A stretch of 64,000 nucleotides of DNA, taken from assembly GCA_900473685.1 (NCBI GenBank), contig UCNE01000009.1:310001-374000 (forward strand), written 5' to 3'. Position numbers and translations under genes: made by a program. This document shows positions 52,826 to 61,435 of this stretch, one piece after another. The first letter of the stretch is position 1, and every line of letters starts with the position of its first letter. Below the pieces are notes generated by a model. The model saw only the letters and a program-made list of their open reading frames with translations, had not been told where the DNA came from and made no database searches. The DNA is from Hyphomicrobiales bacterium. Lineage in GTDB: Bacteria; Pseudomonadota; Alphaproteobacteria; Rhizobiales; Rhizobiaceae.

Positions 52826-53101
52826 GATGTCCTTCCTTACGAAACGTTTGCGAGAAAATGCGCTTTAACGCGGCGGTCTGATTGTCGGTTGGCGACATCG
52901 ATACGCGTTTTTTCTCCAATTACAATCTTTGCCCATTGCTCCTCTGCAAGATTGCCATGGGAAAAATACTGACGTTTACGTGCGCGTCAATATTAAATCG
53001 AAAAAGCGCAGTCATCTTCTGCGTCACGCCAGCAACGGCGCGTTGTTAAAGCGCTATTTTCAAACGGATATTGCAGAATTTTCGCCGTTAATCGGCCAAG
53101 A

Positions 53102-53896
53102 TCAGGTGGGCCTGCCCCATGGTGTGGGTTTCTTGATCGCCGGGGCAGCAACGGGCGGCGCGTCAACCGTTGCTGCTTCAACATGCCGCACGGCCCTTGG
53201 CGTGACGATCGTGCGGTCGAACAGCGGCACGTCCCGGCGTCGCAAAATGACCACCAGGATCAGCCCGGCAATGATGCCGCCGACATGCGCACCCCACGAC
53301 ACGTCGCCTTCGGGGTCGATGAGCACCATGAAAAACTGCTGGCCGATCCAGAAGGCCAGCGGAATGAAGGCGGGCAGGGGCAGCGGAATGCGAAACAGCA
53401 CCAGCACCCAGACGCGCACCTTCGGATGCAACAGAAAATAGGCGGCGACGACGCCGGAAATGGCACCCGATGCGCCGATCAGCGGCGCCTGCGATTCCGT
53501 GTTGATCAGGCCGTGTGTGAGCGCGCCTGCAGCCGCACAGAGAAGATAGAAGAGGAGGAAACGGAAATGCCCCAGCGCATCCTCGACATTGTCGCCGAAC
53601 ACCCAGAGGAACAGCATGTTGCCGGCCAGATGCCAAAAATCGCCATGCAGGAAAGAGTAGGTGAGATAGGTGGCGTCATCGGGAACCAGCACGAGGTTCT
53701 GTGCCAGATGCGCATAGTCGAAGGCGATGGCCGGAATATAACCCAGGCCCATCGTCGCTGCATTGGTGAATTCTTCCGGTACCAGCAGTGGCCCGGTCAT
53801 CAGCCAGACCAGTGTATTGATGATGATCAGGCTGATCGTGACATACTGGACCTTGATATGCTTCAGGGAATTCGCGTCGTGCAGCGGTATGAACAT
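53102..53896 (-). CDS. rhomboid-family intramembrane serine protease
   Basis: 264 residues with about six membrane spans. The catalytic dyad is Ser143 in LIGASGAISG (GxSG) and His204 in SWGAHVGGIIAG. The HGDFWHLAGNMLFLWVFGDN segment is the L1/TM2 signature with the conserved His-Asn pair. It cuts substrate membrane helices; targets are unknown. It precedes the cobO gene on the opposite reading order (same strand) by about 40 bases. Confidence 0.92.
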   Translation of the reverse strand: MFIPLHDANSLKHIKVQYVTISLIIINTLVWLMTGPLLVPEEFTNAATMGLGYIPAIAFDYAHLAQNLVLVPDDATYLTYSFLHGDFWHLAGNMLFLWVFGDNVEDALGHFRFLLFYLLCAAAGALTHGLINTESQAPLIGASGAISGVVAAYFLLHPKVRVWVLVLFRIPLPLPAFIPLAFWIGQQFFMVLIDPEGDVSWGAHVGGIIAGLILVVILRRRDVPLFDRTIVTPRAVRHVEAATVDAPPVAAPAIKKPTPWGRPT

Positions 53897-53935
53897 AGGC
53901 GCGTTGGTCCCTCGAAGCGGTGATCAGCGTCAAGC

Positions 53936-54514
53936 TTACCTGTTTTTCCCGGGAACCCAAAGCACATCCGACTGGCCCTTGCCGTTGGTCCAGCGTGCAG
54001 CGACGAAGAGGAAATCCGAGAGCCTGTTGATATATTCCAGCGCCGGGGCGCTGACGATCTCGCCGTCCATCCGGGCAAGCTCCACCATCAGCCGCTCGGC
54101 CCGCCGGGCAACGGTGCGGGCGATGTGCAATGCGGCTGCGGCACCGCTGCCGCCGGGCAGCACGAACGAGCGCAGCGGATCGAGGTCGGCGTTTAGCGCG
54201 TCGATTTCGGCTTCCAGCCGGCTCACCTGCGCGGCGATGATCCGCAACGGCTCATAGGCCAGCGTTTCGCCGGTATCGGGTGTGGAAAGATCGGCGCCAA
54301 GGTCGAACAGGTCGTTCTGGATGCGCATCAGCATCGCATCGAGCGTAGCGAGCTCCGGTGTATGCTGGCGTGCCAGTCCGATAAAGGAATTGGCCTCGTC
54401 GATCGTGCCATAGGCATCGACGCGCAGGTCGCTTTTCAGGCGGCGCGGGCCGGTAGCGAGCCCCGTCGTGCCGTCGTCGCCGGTCTTGGTGTAGATCTTG
54501 TTGAGTTTGACCAT
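53936..54514 (-). CDS. cob(I)alamin adenosyltransferase, PduO type
   Basis: 192 residues. PduO-type ATP:corrinoid adenosyltransferase that forms adenosylcobalamin. The N-terminal ATP motif is KIYTKTGDDGTTGLATGPRR, followed by RVDAYGTIDEANSFIGLAR, and the active-site FVLPGGSGAAAALHIARTVARRAER, ending with NRLSDFLFVAARW. Length fits the family. It lies three bases after a HIG1-like gene, and with cobS-cobT elsewhere in the window it points to de novo or salvage cobalamin use. Confidence 0.93.
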   Translation of the reverse strand: MVKLNKIYTKTGDDGTTGLATGPRRLKSDLRVDAYGTIDEANSFIGLARQHTPELATLDAMLMRIQNDLFDLGADLSTPDTGETLAYEPLRIIAAQVSRLEAEIDALNADLDPLRSFVLPGGSGAAAALHIARTVARRAERLMVELARMDGEIVSAPALEYINRLSDFLFVAARWTNGKGQSDVLWVPGKNR

Positions 54515-54517
54515 CGC

Positions 54518-54715
54518 TCAGCGGCCGCCGCCGGTGAGCCACAGGGTCAGCATGATCAGGACGATCGCGACCGCTTGCAGGAACACGCGGGCCTGCATCA
54601 GCTTGTTGGATGTGTTGCCGTCGCCGCCCTTCGCCATGTGCACAAGGCCGCGGACCAGAACGATGGCGACAAGGCCCATGACGAGCAATGTCAAACCGGT
54701 GAGAAAACTATGCAT
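54518..54715 (-). CDS. HIG1-domain-like twin-span membrane protein (65 aa)
   Basis: 65 residues with two hydrophobic spans (LTGLTLLVMGLVAIVLVRGL and AVAIVLIMLTLWLTGGGR) around a short loop containing KGGDGNTSNKLMQARVFLQA. This matches the hypoxia-induced HIG1_N type, related to respiratory-supercomplex factors. Translation is probably coupled with the cobO gene three bases downstream. The alphaproteobacterial function is not settled. Confidence 0.78.
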   Translation of the reverse strand: MHSFLTGLTLLVMGLVAIVLVRGLVHMAKGGDGNTSNKLMQARVFLQAVAIVLIMLTLWLTGGGR

Positions 54716-54738
54716 GTGACTTACCCTTGCCTTTCAGC

Positions 54739-55572
54739 TCAGCCGAGGCGGCCGATGAAACGATAGAACAGCCCGGCCGGCAGCAGTTTCTTCAAAAGCG
54801 CACCGTGTTTGGCCGGCTGCGTCACGATGTAATGCGGCTTCGGCTTCTTCGCGGTCAATGCGCGTTTCAGCGCAGTATACACCGCATCGGGCTCGAGCTT
54901 GCCTCTTGCCGGCGCACTATCGCCCTTCAACCGCCGCAGCTGCTTTTCATATTCCACGGCATGCACCGATCCCTTGAGGTCGATGAAGCGCTCGATATTG
55001 ATCAGCGCATTGGCGGTAAAGCGTGAGGTGATCGGTCCCGGCTCGATCAGGCTTACCTCGATACCGCTGCCTTCAAGCTCCATGCGCATGGTTAGCGTCA
55101 GGCCTTCCAGAGCGAACTTCGAAGCATTATACGCGCCGCGCCATTTATAGGGAACAATTCCAAGGATAGATGAGCACTGGACGATGCGTCCGTGGCCCTG
55201 CGTCCGCATCGCCGGGATGACCCGCCGCGTCAGGTCGTGCCAGCCAATGACATTGGTTTCCATCTGCAGCCGCAGTGCCTCCACCGGCAAGTCCTCGACG
55301 GCACCCGCCTGGCCATAGGCGCCGTTGTTGAACAGCGCATCCAGCCTGCCGCCCGTTCGGGCAAACACATCATCCACGAGTTTGGCGATAGTCTCCGGTT
55401 TGGTATAATCCATCACGAAAGCTTCGATGCCGTCGTTTTCGAGTGCCGTCAGATCCTCCGCCTTCCGGACCGTGGCAAAGACCTGCCAGCCGTCCTTCAG
55501 GAGCGCGCGGGCGCACCAGGCACCGATGCCGGACGAGCAGCCGGTGACGATTATCGAGGGACGGTCAGTCAT
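54739..55572 (-). CDS. SDR-family short-chain dehydrogenase
   Basis: 277 residues. NAD(P) motif TGCSSGIGAWCA at the N-terminus; the NNGAYGQAG segment replaces the usual NNAG; active site Ser in SSILG, Tyr-x3-Lys in YNASK. The C-terminal part (IEPGPITSRFTANAL, then ALTAKKPKPHYIVTQPAKHG) fits classical SDRs acting on lipids or sterol-like alcohols. Substrate not determinable. Divergent from the YihY gene. Confidence 0.88.
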   Translation of the reverse strand: MTDRPSIIVTGCSSGIGAWCARALLKDGWQVFATVRKAEDLTALENDGIEAFVMDYTKPETIAKLVDDVFARTGGRLDALFNNGAYGQAGAVEDLPVEALRLQMETNVIGWHDLTRRVIPAMRTQGHGRIVQCSSILGIVPYKWRGAYNASKFALEGLTLTMRMELEGSGIEVSLIEPGPITSRFTANALINIERFIDLKGSVHAVEYEKQLRRLKGDSAPARGKLEPDAVYTALKRALTAKKPKPHYIVTQPAKHGALLKKLLPAGLFYRFIGRLG

Positions 55573-55665
55573 AATGGATCGTTTCCTGTAGAAATTGCTG
55601 CCCGGTTTCCCATATTCATGAACGGGTTACAATCGCAGTCGCATGGTCAGACAGTTGGAGAGAGA

Positions 55666-56598
55666 ATGCCGGCTTTCATTCGCATAGCCTGGAAGGTCGT
55701 CTTCGATGCCGTCTGGCATTTCAGTGAAGACGATGGCTGGGCCATGGCGAGCCATGTGGCGCTCTCCACTCTGCTTGCGATCTTTCCATTCCTGATCTTC
55801 GGCACCGCGCTCGGCAGCTTTCTGGGGGCCGATCAGTTTGCAACAACGGCGGTTCATTTCATCTTCGATACCTGGCCGGAATCGATCGCCAAGCCGATTT
55901 CCGATGAAGTGGTGCGGGTTCTGACCATCCCGCGCGGTGGCCTGCTGACTGTGTCGGTTCTGGCTGCCGCCTATTTCGCCTCCAATGGCGTCGAGGCGTT
56001 GCGTGTCTCGCTCAACCGTGCCTATCGGGTTGCCGAAAGCCGTCAATGGTACAAGACGCGGCTTGCAAGTCTCGCCTTCGTTCTGGCTGGTGTGCTGGTA
56101 CTGGCAATGGTCAGCCTGCTGCTTGTCGCGGTGCCGCTCGCCGTCCGCTATGCCGGAACCTATCTGCCCTGGTTCAACGGCCTCCTGTCCATGATCGACA
56201 GCTGGAGCCTCGTCGGCGTGTTCGTCATGCTGGCCACCGGCCTCATCGTCAGCCATCTCTGGCTGCCGGATGGCCGCCGCAAAATCATGGATGTCCTGCC
56301 GGGCATCATCCTGACGCTGATCGCCTGGTCGGTCGGTGCCTATGTCTTTGCGTCCTACATTACCACTTTTGCCACCTACGTTTCGACCTATGCCGGCCTC
56401 GCCTCGATCATGATCGCGCTGGTTTTCCTCTATATCGTCGGGGTCATCTTCATCCTCGGCGCGGAGATCAATGCGGCGATCATGAAATACAAGGTCAAGC
56501 GCATGGTGATGCGCCACATCATGGGGCGCAGACAGGAGGAGGTGAAGGTGGAAACAGCACCGGAGGAGGCTGAGCCCCCCCGGCAAAACGTCCTATAG
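55666..56598 (+). CDS. YihY/BrkB-family membrane protein
   Basis: 310 residues with six spans, the BrkB/YihY plan. Seen motifs: AWKVVFDAVWHFSEDDGWAM, ASHVALSTLLAIFPFLIFGT, AYFASNGVEALRVSLNRAY, FVMLATGLIVSHLWLPDG and FLYIVGVIFILGAEINAAIM. Once called ribonuclease BN in error; the true role is unknown. It has AGAGAG before the ATG. Its 3' end overlaps the gluQ tail by six bases. Confidence 0.92.
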   Translation: MPAFIRIAWKVVFDAVWHFSEDDGWAMASHVALSTLLAIFPFLIFGTALGSFLGADQFATTAVHFIFDTWPESIAKPISDEVVRVLTIPRGGLLTVSVLAAAYFASNGVEALRVSLNRAYRVAESRQWYKTRLASLAFVLAGVLVLAMVSLLLVAVPLAVRYAGTYLPWFNGLLSMIDSWSLVGVFVMLATGLIVSHLWLPDGRRKIMDVLPGIILTLIAWSVGAYVFASYITTFATYVSTYAGLASIMIALVFLYIVGVIFILGAEINAAIMKYKVKRMVMRHIMGRRQEEVKVETAPEEAEPPRQNVL

Positions 56599-57480
56599 GA
56601 TCATCGCCCTTATATCGTCAGCCGTCTTGCCCGCCTCGCGGAACGCGGCGATGCCGGTATCCCGGTTGCTCTTCGACAGTTTGCGTCCATCCGGACCAAG
56701 GATCAGCCGGTGGTGATGATAGATGGGTTCCGGCATGCCAAGCAGGCCTTGCAGCAGGCGGTGCACGGATGTCGCATGGAAGAGATCGTTGCCGCGGACC
56801 ACGTGGCTCACTCCCTGCAAGGCATCATCGACGGTCACCGCCAGATGATAGCTCGATGGCGCATCCGAGCGCGACAGCACGACATCGCCCCAGGCGGCCG
56901 GATTGGCCGTGATCACACCGGTTTGTCCATCCGGACAGGCGCCGTTCTCTTGCCACGTCAGCGGCTTGTTCAAGTCAGTCAGTGCCTTGGCCATGTCCAG
57001 CCGCCAGGCGTGCGGCTTGCCGCTGGCGAGCAAACGTTGCCGCGCATCGGCCGAAAGCGTGCGTTCCTGCCCTGGATAAAGCGGCGCGCCGTCCGGATCG
57101 CGCGGCCAGGGTTTACCCTTCGCCTCGAACTCGGCCACTGCCGCCTTGATCGCCCCGCGTGTCAAAAAGGCTGGATAGACGAGGCTCCTATCTATCAACT
57201 GGCCGAGCGCCTCCCGGTAAAGATCGAGATGCTCCGATTGCCGCCGCACCGGCTTTTCCCAGTCGAGCCCCAGCCATTCCAGGTCCTCGACGATCCCGGC
57301 TTCGAATTCCGGCGTGCACCGGGCAATATCGATATCTTCGATCCGCAGCAGGAAGCGCCCGCGCCCTGCCTTGGCCATGTCATGATTGAGAATGGCCGAG
57401 AGCGCATGGCCCAGATGAAGCTGGCCGTTCGGGCTGGGCGCGAACCGGAACACCGGTTGTTTTGACACAGTCTTGTTCAT
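56593..57480 (-). CDS. gluQ: glutamyl-Q tRNA(Asp) synthetase
   Basis: 295 residues. A truncated glutamyl-tRNA-synthetase-like enzyme that attaches glutamate to the queuosine base of tRNA-Asp, not to a tRNA 3' end. The HIGH-equivalent is RFAPSPNGQLHLGHALSAIL, and the KMSKS-equivalent is KLSKSNRDTG. The anticodon-binding domain is missing, as normal for GluQ. Start at 57480 by homology. Together with the queuosine precursor transporter elsewhere in the window it indicates active queuosine use. Confidence 0.93.
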   Translation of the reverse strand: MNKTVSKQPVFRFAPSPNGQLHLGHALSAILNHDMAKAGRGRFLLRIEDIDIARCTPEFEAGIVEDLEWLGLDWEKPVRRQSEHLDLYREALGQLIDRSLVYPAFLTRGAIKAAVAEFEAKGKPWPRDPDGAPLYPGQERTLSADARQRLLASGKPHAWRLDMAKALTDLNKPLTWQENGACPDGQTGVITANPAAWGDVVLSRSDAPSSYHLAVTVDDALQGVSHVVRGNDLFHATSVHRLLQGLLGMPEPIYHHHRLILGPDGRKLSKSNRDTGIAAFREAGKTADDIRAMIL

Positions 57481-57568
57481 AATTTCTTCTTGGCATGGAA
57501 GCGCACTTCCGGCCATCGATTTTGCCCTTATATAACCCCAACGCCGATGGCGCAGCGGAGGGCTCAAG

Positions 57569-58216
57569 ATGCGGATCATCCGCACGCACGAGGATATCAA
57601 TGCCGGTCTCAGCGGGCTGGTCATGCTTGATGCGCGGCTGGAGCATGTCGTCTCGAAGGCCGGCCCGGTGCCGTTGCGCCGCGCCGATCCCGGCTATCGC
57701 GGCATCGCCAATATCATCGTCTCGCAGATGGTTTCCAAGGCCAGCGCCGCGGCGATCTGGAACCGTATGGAAGCGGCACTCGGCGCGATTGATGCGGTCA
57801 GCGTTACGGCGATGTCCGATGATGACTGCAGGCAGGTTGGCCTGTCGCGCGCCAAGGCCGATACGCTCAGGCTTGTCGCCCGCGCGGTGCTGGACGGCGA
57901 ACTCGATCTGGAGGCGATCTGTTCGATAGAGGGCAGTGCGGCGATCCGCGAAATGACGGCGATCAAGGGTGTCGGCCGCTGGACGGCGGAGGTCTATCTG
58001 CTGTTCTGCGCCGGTCATCCGGACGTGTTTCCGGTCGGTGACGTGGCGCTGCAGAATGCTGTCGGTCACGCATTGATGCTGGAGATGCGCCCCTCGGTGC
58101 GCGAGCTTGATTCGCTGACCGAACTCTGGGCGCCGTGGCGCAGTGTCGCCGCGCGTCTTTTCTGGGCCTATTATGCCACCGAAATGCGCCGGGACGGCAC
58201 ACCGGCCGCCCTTTAA
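57569..58216 (+). CDS. DNA-3-methyladenine glycosylase II-like (AlkA, HhH-GPD)
   Basis: 215 residues. A helix-hairpin-helix GPD glycosylase for alkylated bases. Signatures are the GYRGIANIIVSQMVSKASAA region, the HhH element MTAIKGVGRWTAEVYLLFCA and catalytic Asp in VFPVGDVALQNAVGH. The N-terminal TATA-like AlkA domain of E. coli is absent, typical for rhizobial short AlkA. It is divergent from gluQ and precedes the HNH gene by about 110 bases. Confidence 0.9.
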   Translation: MRIIRTHEDINAGLSGLVMLDARLEHVVSKAGPVPLRRADPGYRGIANIIVSQMVSKASAAAIWNRMEAALGAIDAVSVTAMSDDDCRQVGLSRAKADTLRLVARAVLDGELDLEAICSIEGSAAIREMTAIKGVGRWTAEVYLLFCAGHPDVFPVGDVALQNAVGHALMLEMRPSVRELDSLTELWAPWRSVAARLFWAYYATEMRRDGTPAAL

Positions 58217-58324
58217 GTCAAAAAGCGAATCTTTTGTTTCCTTTTTCCTTTTGGCTTCACAATCCTGACGCAACGGGCCTAATATAGAAGATGCAGGTGC
58301 CGAATCGAGCAGGAGTATACTGGC

Positions 58325-58882
58325 TTGACGATTGCAGTCTCACCACACGGCCTCCCGGCGCTCGTGCTGAACGCTGACTATAGGCCGCTGAGTTATTACC
58401 CCTTGTCGCTGTGGTCCTGGCAGGACGCGATCAAGGCCGTTTTCCTAGACCGTGTGCATATCCTGGCCGAATACGATCATCAGGTCTCTTCTCCCAGTTT
58501 TTCCATGCGCCTGCCAAGTGTCGTCTGCCTGAAAAGCTATGTGCAGCCGTCCCGCCATCCGGCCTTCACCCGGTTCAACGTGTTCCTGCGTGACCGGTTC
58601 GAATGCCAGTATTGCGGATCGCCGGATGATCTGACCTTCGATCACGTGATCCCGCGCTGCTGCGGCGGCCAGACCACCTGGGAAAATGTCGTTGCCGCGT
58701 GTTCGCCCTGCAATCTGCGCAAGGGCGGCAAGCTGCCGCGCCATGCCGGCATGTTCCCGCATCAGAAGCCGTTCCACCCGACGGTGCAGGACCTGCACAA
58801 CAACGGCCGACTGTTCCCGCCAAACCATCTGCATGACAGTTGGATGGACTATCTCTACTGGGATGTCGAACTGCAGCCTTAG
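58325..58882 (+). CDS. HNH endonuclease
   Basis: 185 residues with one HNH domain: zinc-like Cys pair CQYCGSPDDL, the catalytic FDHVIPRCCGGQTTWENVV and CSPCNLRKG, followed by a conserved tail (LHDSWMDYLYWDVELQP). The N-terminal half (LNADYRPLSYYPLSLWSWQD) is characteristic of a broadly conserved alphaproteobacterial HNH family of unknown purpose. The start is TTG at 58325, with AGGAG nine bases upstream. It is not beside a restriction or phage gene. Confidence 0.9.
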   Translation: MTIAVSPHGLPALVLNADYRPLSYYPLSLWSWQDAIKAVFLDRVHILAEYDHQVSSPSFSMRLPSVVCLKSYVQPSRHPAFTRFNVFLRDRFECQYCGSPDDLTFDHVIPRCCGGQTTWENVVAACSPCNLRKGGKLPRHAGMFPHQKPFHPTVQDLHNNGRLFPPNHLHDSWMDYLYWDVELQP

Positions 58883-58947
58883 TGGTTCTGAGCATTTCTG
58901 AAGAGTAGGCCAAGGCAGGTAACCCCAAGCCCCTCCGTCATTCCTGT

Positions 58948-59037
58948 CCTCGGGTTTGGCCCGAGGGATGTCACAGGTTGCCAGCCACGCAACATCCGTC
59001 GCGTGAAAACAGTCCTACGCGCCGCAGACGCGGCGCG
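58948..59037. repeat. pair of perfect hairpins in the HNH-dsbB spacer
   Basis: CCTCGGG-TTTGG-CCCGAGG (58948-58966) and CGCGCCGC-AGAC-GCGGCGCG (59018-59037). The first resembles a short CCTCGGG palindrome found between many alphaproteobacterial genes. Neither has a T-run, so they are repeats or RNA stops of unclear kind rather than typical terminators. Confidence 0.55.
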
Positions 59038-59079
59038 ACTGGAGCCCCACCCAAGGGCGAGGAAGACGGGTGGTGAGGT

Positions 59080-59601
59080 TTAAGCTTTTGCAGCGCCACG
59101 CAATGCGATTGCCGCTAGGATCAGGCTGGCGATGACATTCCATCCCGCAAAGGAAAGCCCCAGAACCCGCAGGGCCGCATCGCCACAGGACGGGCCGTGC
59201 TTGCTGTCGAGATCCCCGAGCAGGTCGCCGACATTGCCGGAGACGCCGGCAGCCGAGGTGGCGCAGGTCGCAGGTCCTTCCCAGAAATGCCATTCGACCC
59301 CGGCGTGGTAGACGCCGATCCCGGCACCCACCAGCATCAGGATACCGATTGCCACGAGCAGCGCTCGCGTCGTCCAGGCTGGCAGTTTGAGAACTGAAGC
59401 CGCGATCGCGACGATACCGATCGGAATGCCCCAGTAGTAGGGCGTGCGCTGCATCAGGCAGAGCGCGCAGGGGATATAGCCGCCGATATGCTCGAAGGCG
59501 AGCGCACCGCCGACGGTGCCTGTCATGCCGAGTGTGGCAAGGACGGACGGAACAAGGCCGCGGGAAGACTGGGGCAGGGATGCGCTCACGGAAGGCTCCA
59601 T
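59080..59601 (-). CDS. dsbB: disulfide bond formation protein B
   Basis: 173 residues with four membrane spans. It reoxidises DsbA using quinones. First Cys pair in YIPCALCLMQRTPYYWGIPI; second periplasmic Cys pair in the loop between GPATCATSA and GPSCGDAALRVLG. Start ATG at 59601 is preferred over the TTG five codons upstream because it fits homologues. Lies on the same strand as the YqaA-like gene, nine bases apart. Confidence 0.92.
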   Translation of the reverse strand: MEPSVSASLPQSSRGLVPSVLATLGMTGTVGGALAFEHIGGYIPCALCLMQRTPYYWGIPIGIVAIAASVLKLPAWTTRALLVAIGILMLVGAGIGVYHAGVEWHFWEGPATCATSAAGVSGNVGDLLGDLDSKHGPSCGDAALRVLGLSFAGWNVIASLILAAIALRGAAKA

Positions 59602-59608
59602 CGGGATA

Positions 59609-60196
59609 TCAGGCAAGAAAACGGTAGGCGGCGAACAGGGCGATCAGCAGGCCGGCGGCGGCGGCGGCCAGCAGGCCGAGGCGCTTTTCGATAAAGTCGC
59701 GGATCTCTTCGCCATAGCGCTGCAGCAGCCAGGCCAGAAGGAAGAAACGCGCGCCACGGGCAATGATCGCCGAAATGATAAACAGCCCGAGATTGATGTT
59801 TGCGGCGCCGGACAGAATGGTCACCACCTTGATCGGCGGCAGATGGGCGAGGCCGGAGGTGACGAGCAGAAGCACCAGCATCTCGTAGCCGACCGATGCC
59901 TTCATCGTCTCGAAAGCTTCGAGCTTGCCGTAGAAATGCAGGATAGGCTTGGCCAGTGCCTCGAAAGCGTAGTGGCCGATATACCAGCCGGCAATGCCGC
60001 CGAGTACGGAAGCGATCGTTGCCACCAGCGCGTAACGGTAGGCCCGTTCCGGCCGGGCAAGCGCCATCGGCAGGAACAGAACGTCGGCTGGAACCAGGAA
60101 GACGGAACTTTCGACGAAAGCAATGACTGCAAGCCACGCTTCGGCAGATTTCCGGGCGGCGAGCGACATGGTCCAGTCGTAAAGGCGTCGAAGCAT
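59609..60196 (-). CDS. YqaA/DedA-like membrane protein
   Basis: 195 residues with several spans: AWLAVIAFVESSVFLVPADV, VATIASVLGGIAGWYIGHYA, FGTSGLAHLPPIKVVTILSG-like region and a final LGLLAAAAAGLLIALFAAYR. The FVES-VFLVP element is the YqaA/DedA (VTT) hallmark; relatives transport polyprenyl phosphate or lipids between leaflets. Start at 60196 by homology. Likely co-transcribed with dsbB. Confidence 0.88.
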   Translation of the reverse strand: MLRRLYDWTMSLAARKSAEAWLAVIAFVESSVFLVPADVLFLPMALARPERAYRYALVATIASVLGGIAGWYIGHYAFEALAKPILHFYGKLEAFETMKASVGYEMLVLLLVTSGLAHLPPIKVVTILSGAANINLGLFIISAIIARGARFFLLAWLLQRYGEEIRDFIEKRLGLLAAAAAGLLIALFAAYRFLA

Positions 60197-60373
60197 CAAG
60201 CATTTCCAGTTTCGGTTCCTGCCTTTTAGGCAGGATTGGCCATGCTGTAAATGATTTGCTGCAGATGCGAATTGCACAGTTTTGTGATTCTCGCCCGCCG
60301 ATCTTCAAAATCCCGGTTGACCGCTCCGAAAAGGTTCGTGTAAACGCTTTTTGCTACCCCGAAAGGTATCCGT

Positions 60374-60458
60374 GCCCCGTTGGCGGAATTGGTAGACGCG
60401 CCTGACTCAAAATCAGGTTCCGAGAGGAGTGCTGGTTCGATTCCGGCACGGGGCACCA
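60374..60458 (+). tRNA. tRNA-Leu (anticodon CAA)
   Basis: The acceptor arms GCCCCGT and ACGGGGC pair perfectly with discriminator A and an encoded CCA end (60456-60458). The D-loop GGCGGAATTGGTAGACGC is leucine-like. The anticodon stem CCTGA/TCAGG encloses CTCAAAA, anticodon CAA. The extra arm GTTCCGAGAGGAGT is the long variable arm of a class II tRNA, and the T-loop is GGTTCGATTCC. Reads codon UUG. Confidence 0.97.
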
Positions 60459-60616
60459 TCTCTTCAAAAATATCATTGTGTTAGACCGGGAAGTTTCCGG
60501 ATGGCGCGTCGTGGGCCTTTGCTGTGCGCTGCAAAATTGAGGCAGTGGGAGCACTGATACCCTTGCGTGTTGGCCGGAGGGCATCTAGGTTCACGGGTGT
60601 GTTAGGAGGGTCTGAA

Positions 60617-60775
60617 ATGCTGATCGCCAGAATCATGATGGCCGTCCTGTTTGGCCTGCTGTTCTTGGGCCGCGTTGCCTCCGATGCCGGCGCGTCCGCT
60701 GACGGATATTATACGACGGAAGCATCCGACGAGGATGGGACCGACGAAGCCGATGGCGAGGATACCCGCCGCTAG
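60617..60775 (+). CDS. small putative secreted protein (52 aa)
   Basis: 52 residues: MLIARIMMAVLFGLLFLGRV forms a signal-like hydrophobic N-terminus, cleavable after the DAGASA region, leaving a tail of about 30 acidic residues (YYTTEASDEDGTDEADGEDT). Support is a GGAGG site seven bases upstream of ATG 60617. No homologue is recognised. It may be chance, but the pattern of signal plus acidic tail is coherent. Confidence 0.45.
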   Translation: MLIARIMMAVLFGLLFLGRVASDAGASADGYYTTEASDEDGTDEADGEDTRR

Positions 60776-61173
60776 ACGGCATCCGGCCAGCCGTTCGCAC
60801 CTGATGAGGGGCTTGCCAGCAAGCCCTCACGTCCCCGTCCCGATGGTTTTTGGTTTGCGCTGTCTGTTCGGCTGGCTCCGGTTTAAGCCTGTTGTTTTGA
60901 CCTGCGTTCGCGGCCGATTCTCAAGGCTGCTCGGCTTCTCCGTTATCGCATCCATCAGCTGATTTTCGCGTTAGGCGCAACTTGATTAATCGGTTTGCAA
61001 CTGCCCGGCGTGAGGCATGTGGATATGGCCCGCGGAATGCGTCAATTCAGGACAGTGCCAAAAGGATGTTAACCGCCAATCTGCATCGCGATTGCAAAAC
61101 CATCCGGCGATAACCAGTCTGGCACAAATCAATCCTCAATCGGCATACCCAATCCGGCACACAAGGAGATCGC
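60776..61173. other. 398-base intergenic stretch, no gene recognised
   Basis: No frame with both a ribosome binding site and coding character. The last 90 bases contain three CAATC-type repeats (CAATCCTCAATCGGCA and CCAATCCGGCACA), and TGGCAC appears once. Nothing assignable as an RNA gene or operator was found. Confidence 0.5.
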
Positions 61174-61395
61174 ATGTCCCAGTCTGCTACGTCCTGCGTC
61201 ATGTTCGATGATGTTGAAGCGCTGAGCGGCGCCTTGTTTTCGTGGTGTGCAGAGCGCAGCATTGGTCTGCGCAGCCAGGCTGGTGTCAGCGCCGCAGGTG
61301 TGGTGATCGATCTGTTTTTTGCGGGTTACAGAACCCAGGACGAAATCCTCGGGGCATTGAGTGACCGGGATGGCAGCGAGATGCTGTTCTCCTGA
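61174..61395 (+). CDS. small hypothetical protein (73 aa)
   Basis: 73 residues starting MSQSATSCVMFDDVEALSGA. Probably soluble and helical, with a central FSWCAERSIG and an IDLFFAGYRTQDEILGAL tail. The ATG has AAGGAG seven to eight bases upstream. Not recognised as any family. It ends 40 bases before the 3' end of the RTX gene on the other strand. Confidence 0.55.
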   Translation: MSQSATSCVMFDDVEALSGALFSWCAERSIGLRSQAGVSAAGVVIDLFFAGYRTQDEILGALSDRDGSEMLFS

Positions 61396-61435
61396 GGCCA
61401 GAGCACCTTATGCTGACGCGGGCATCCATGCAAGC

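Noticed and set aside
61115-61132. TGGCAC near 61118 as a sigma-54 promoter
   Set aside because: The -12 GC element (TTGC) is missing at the correct spacing.
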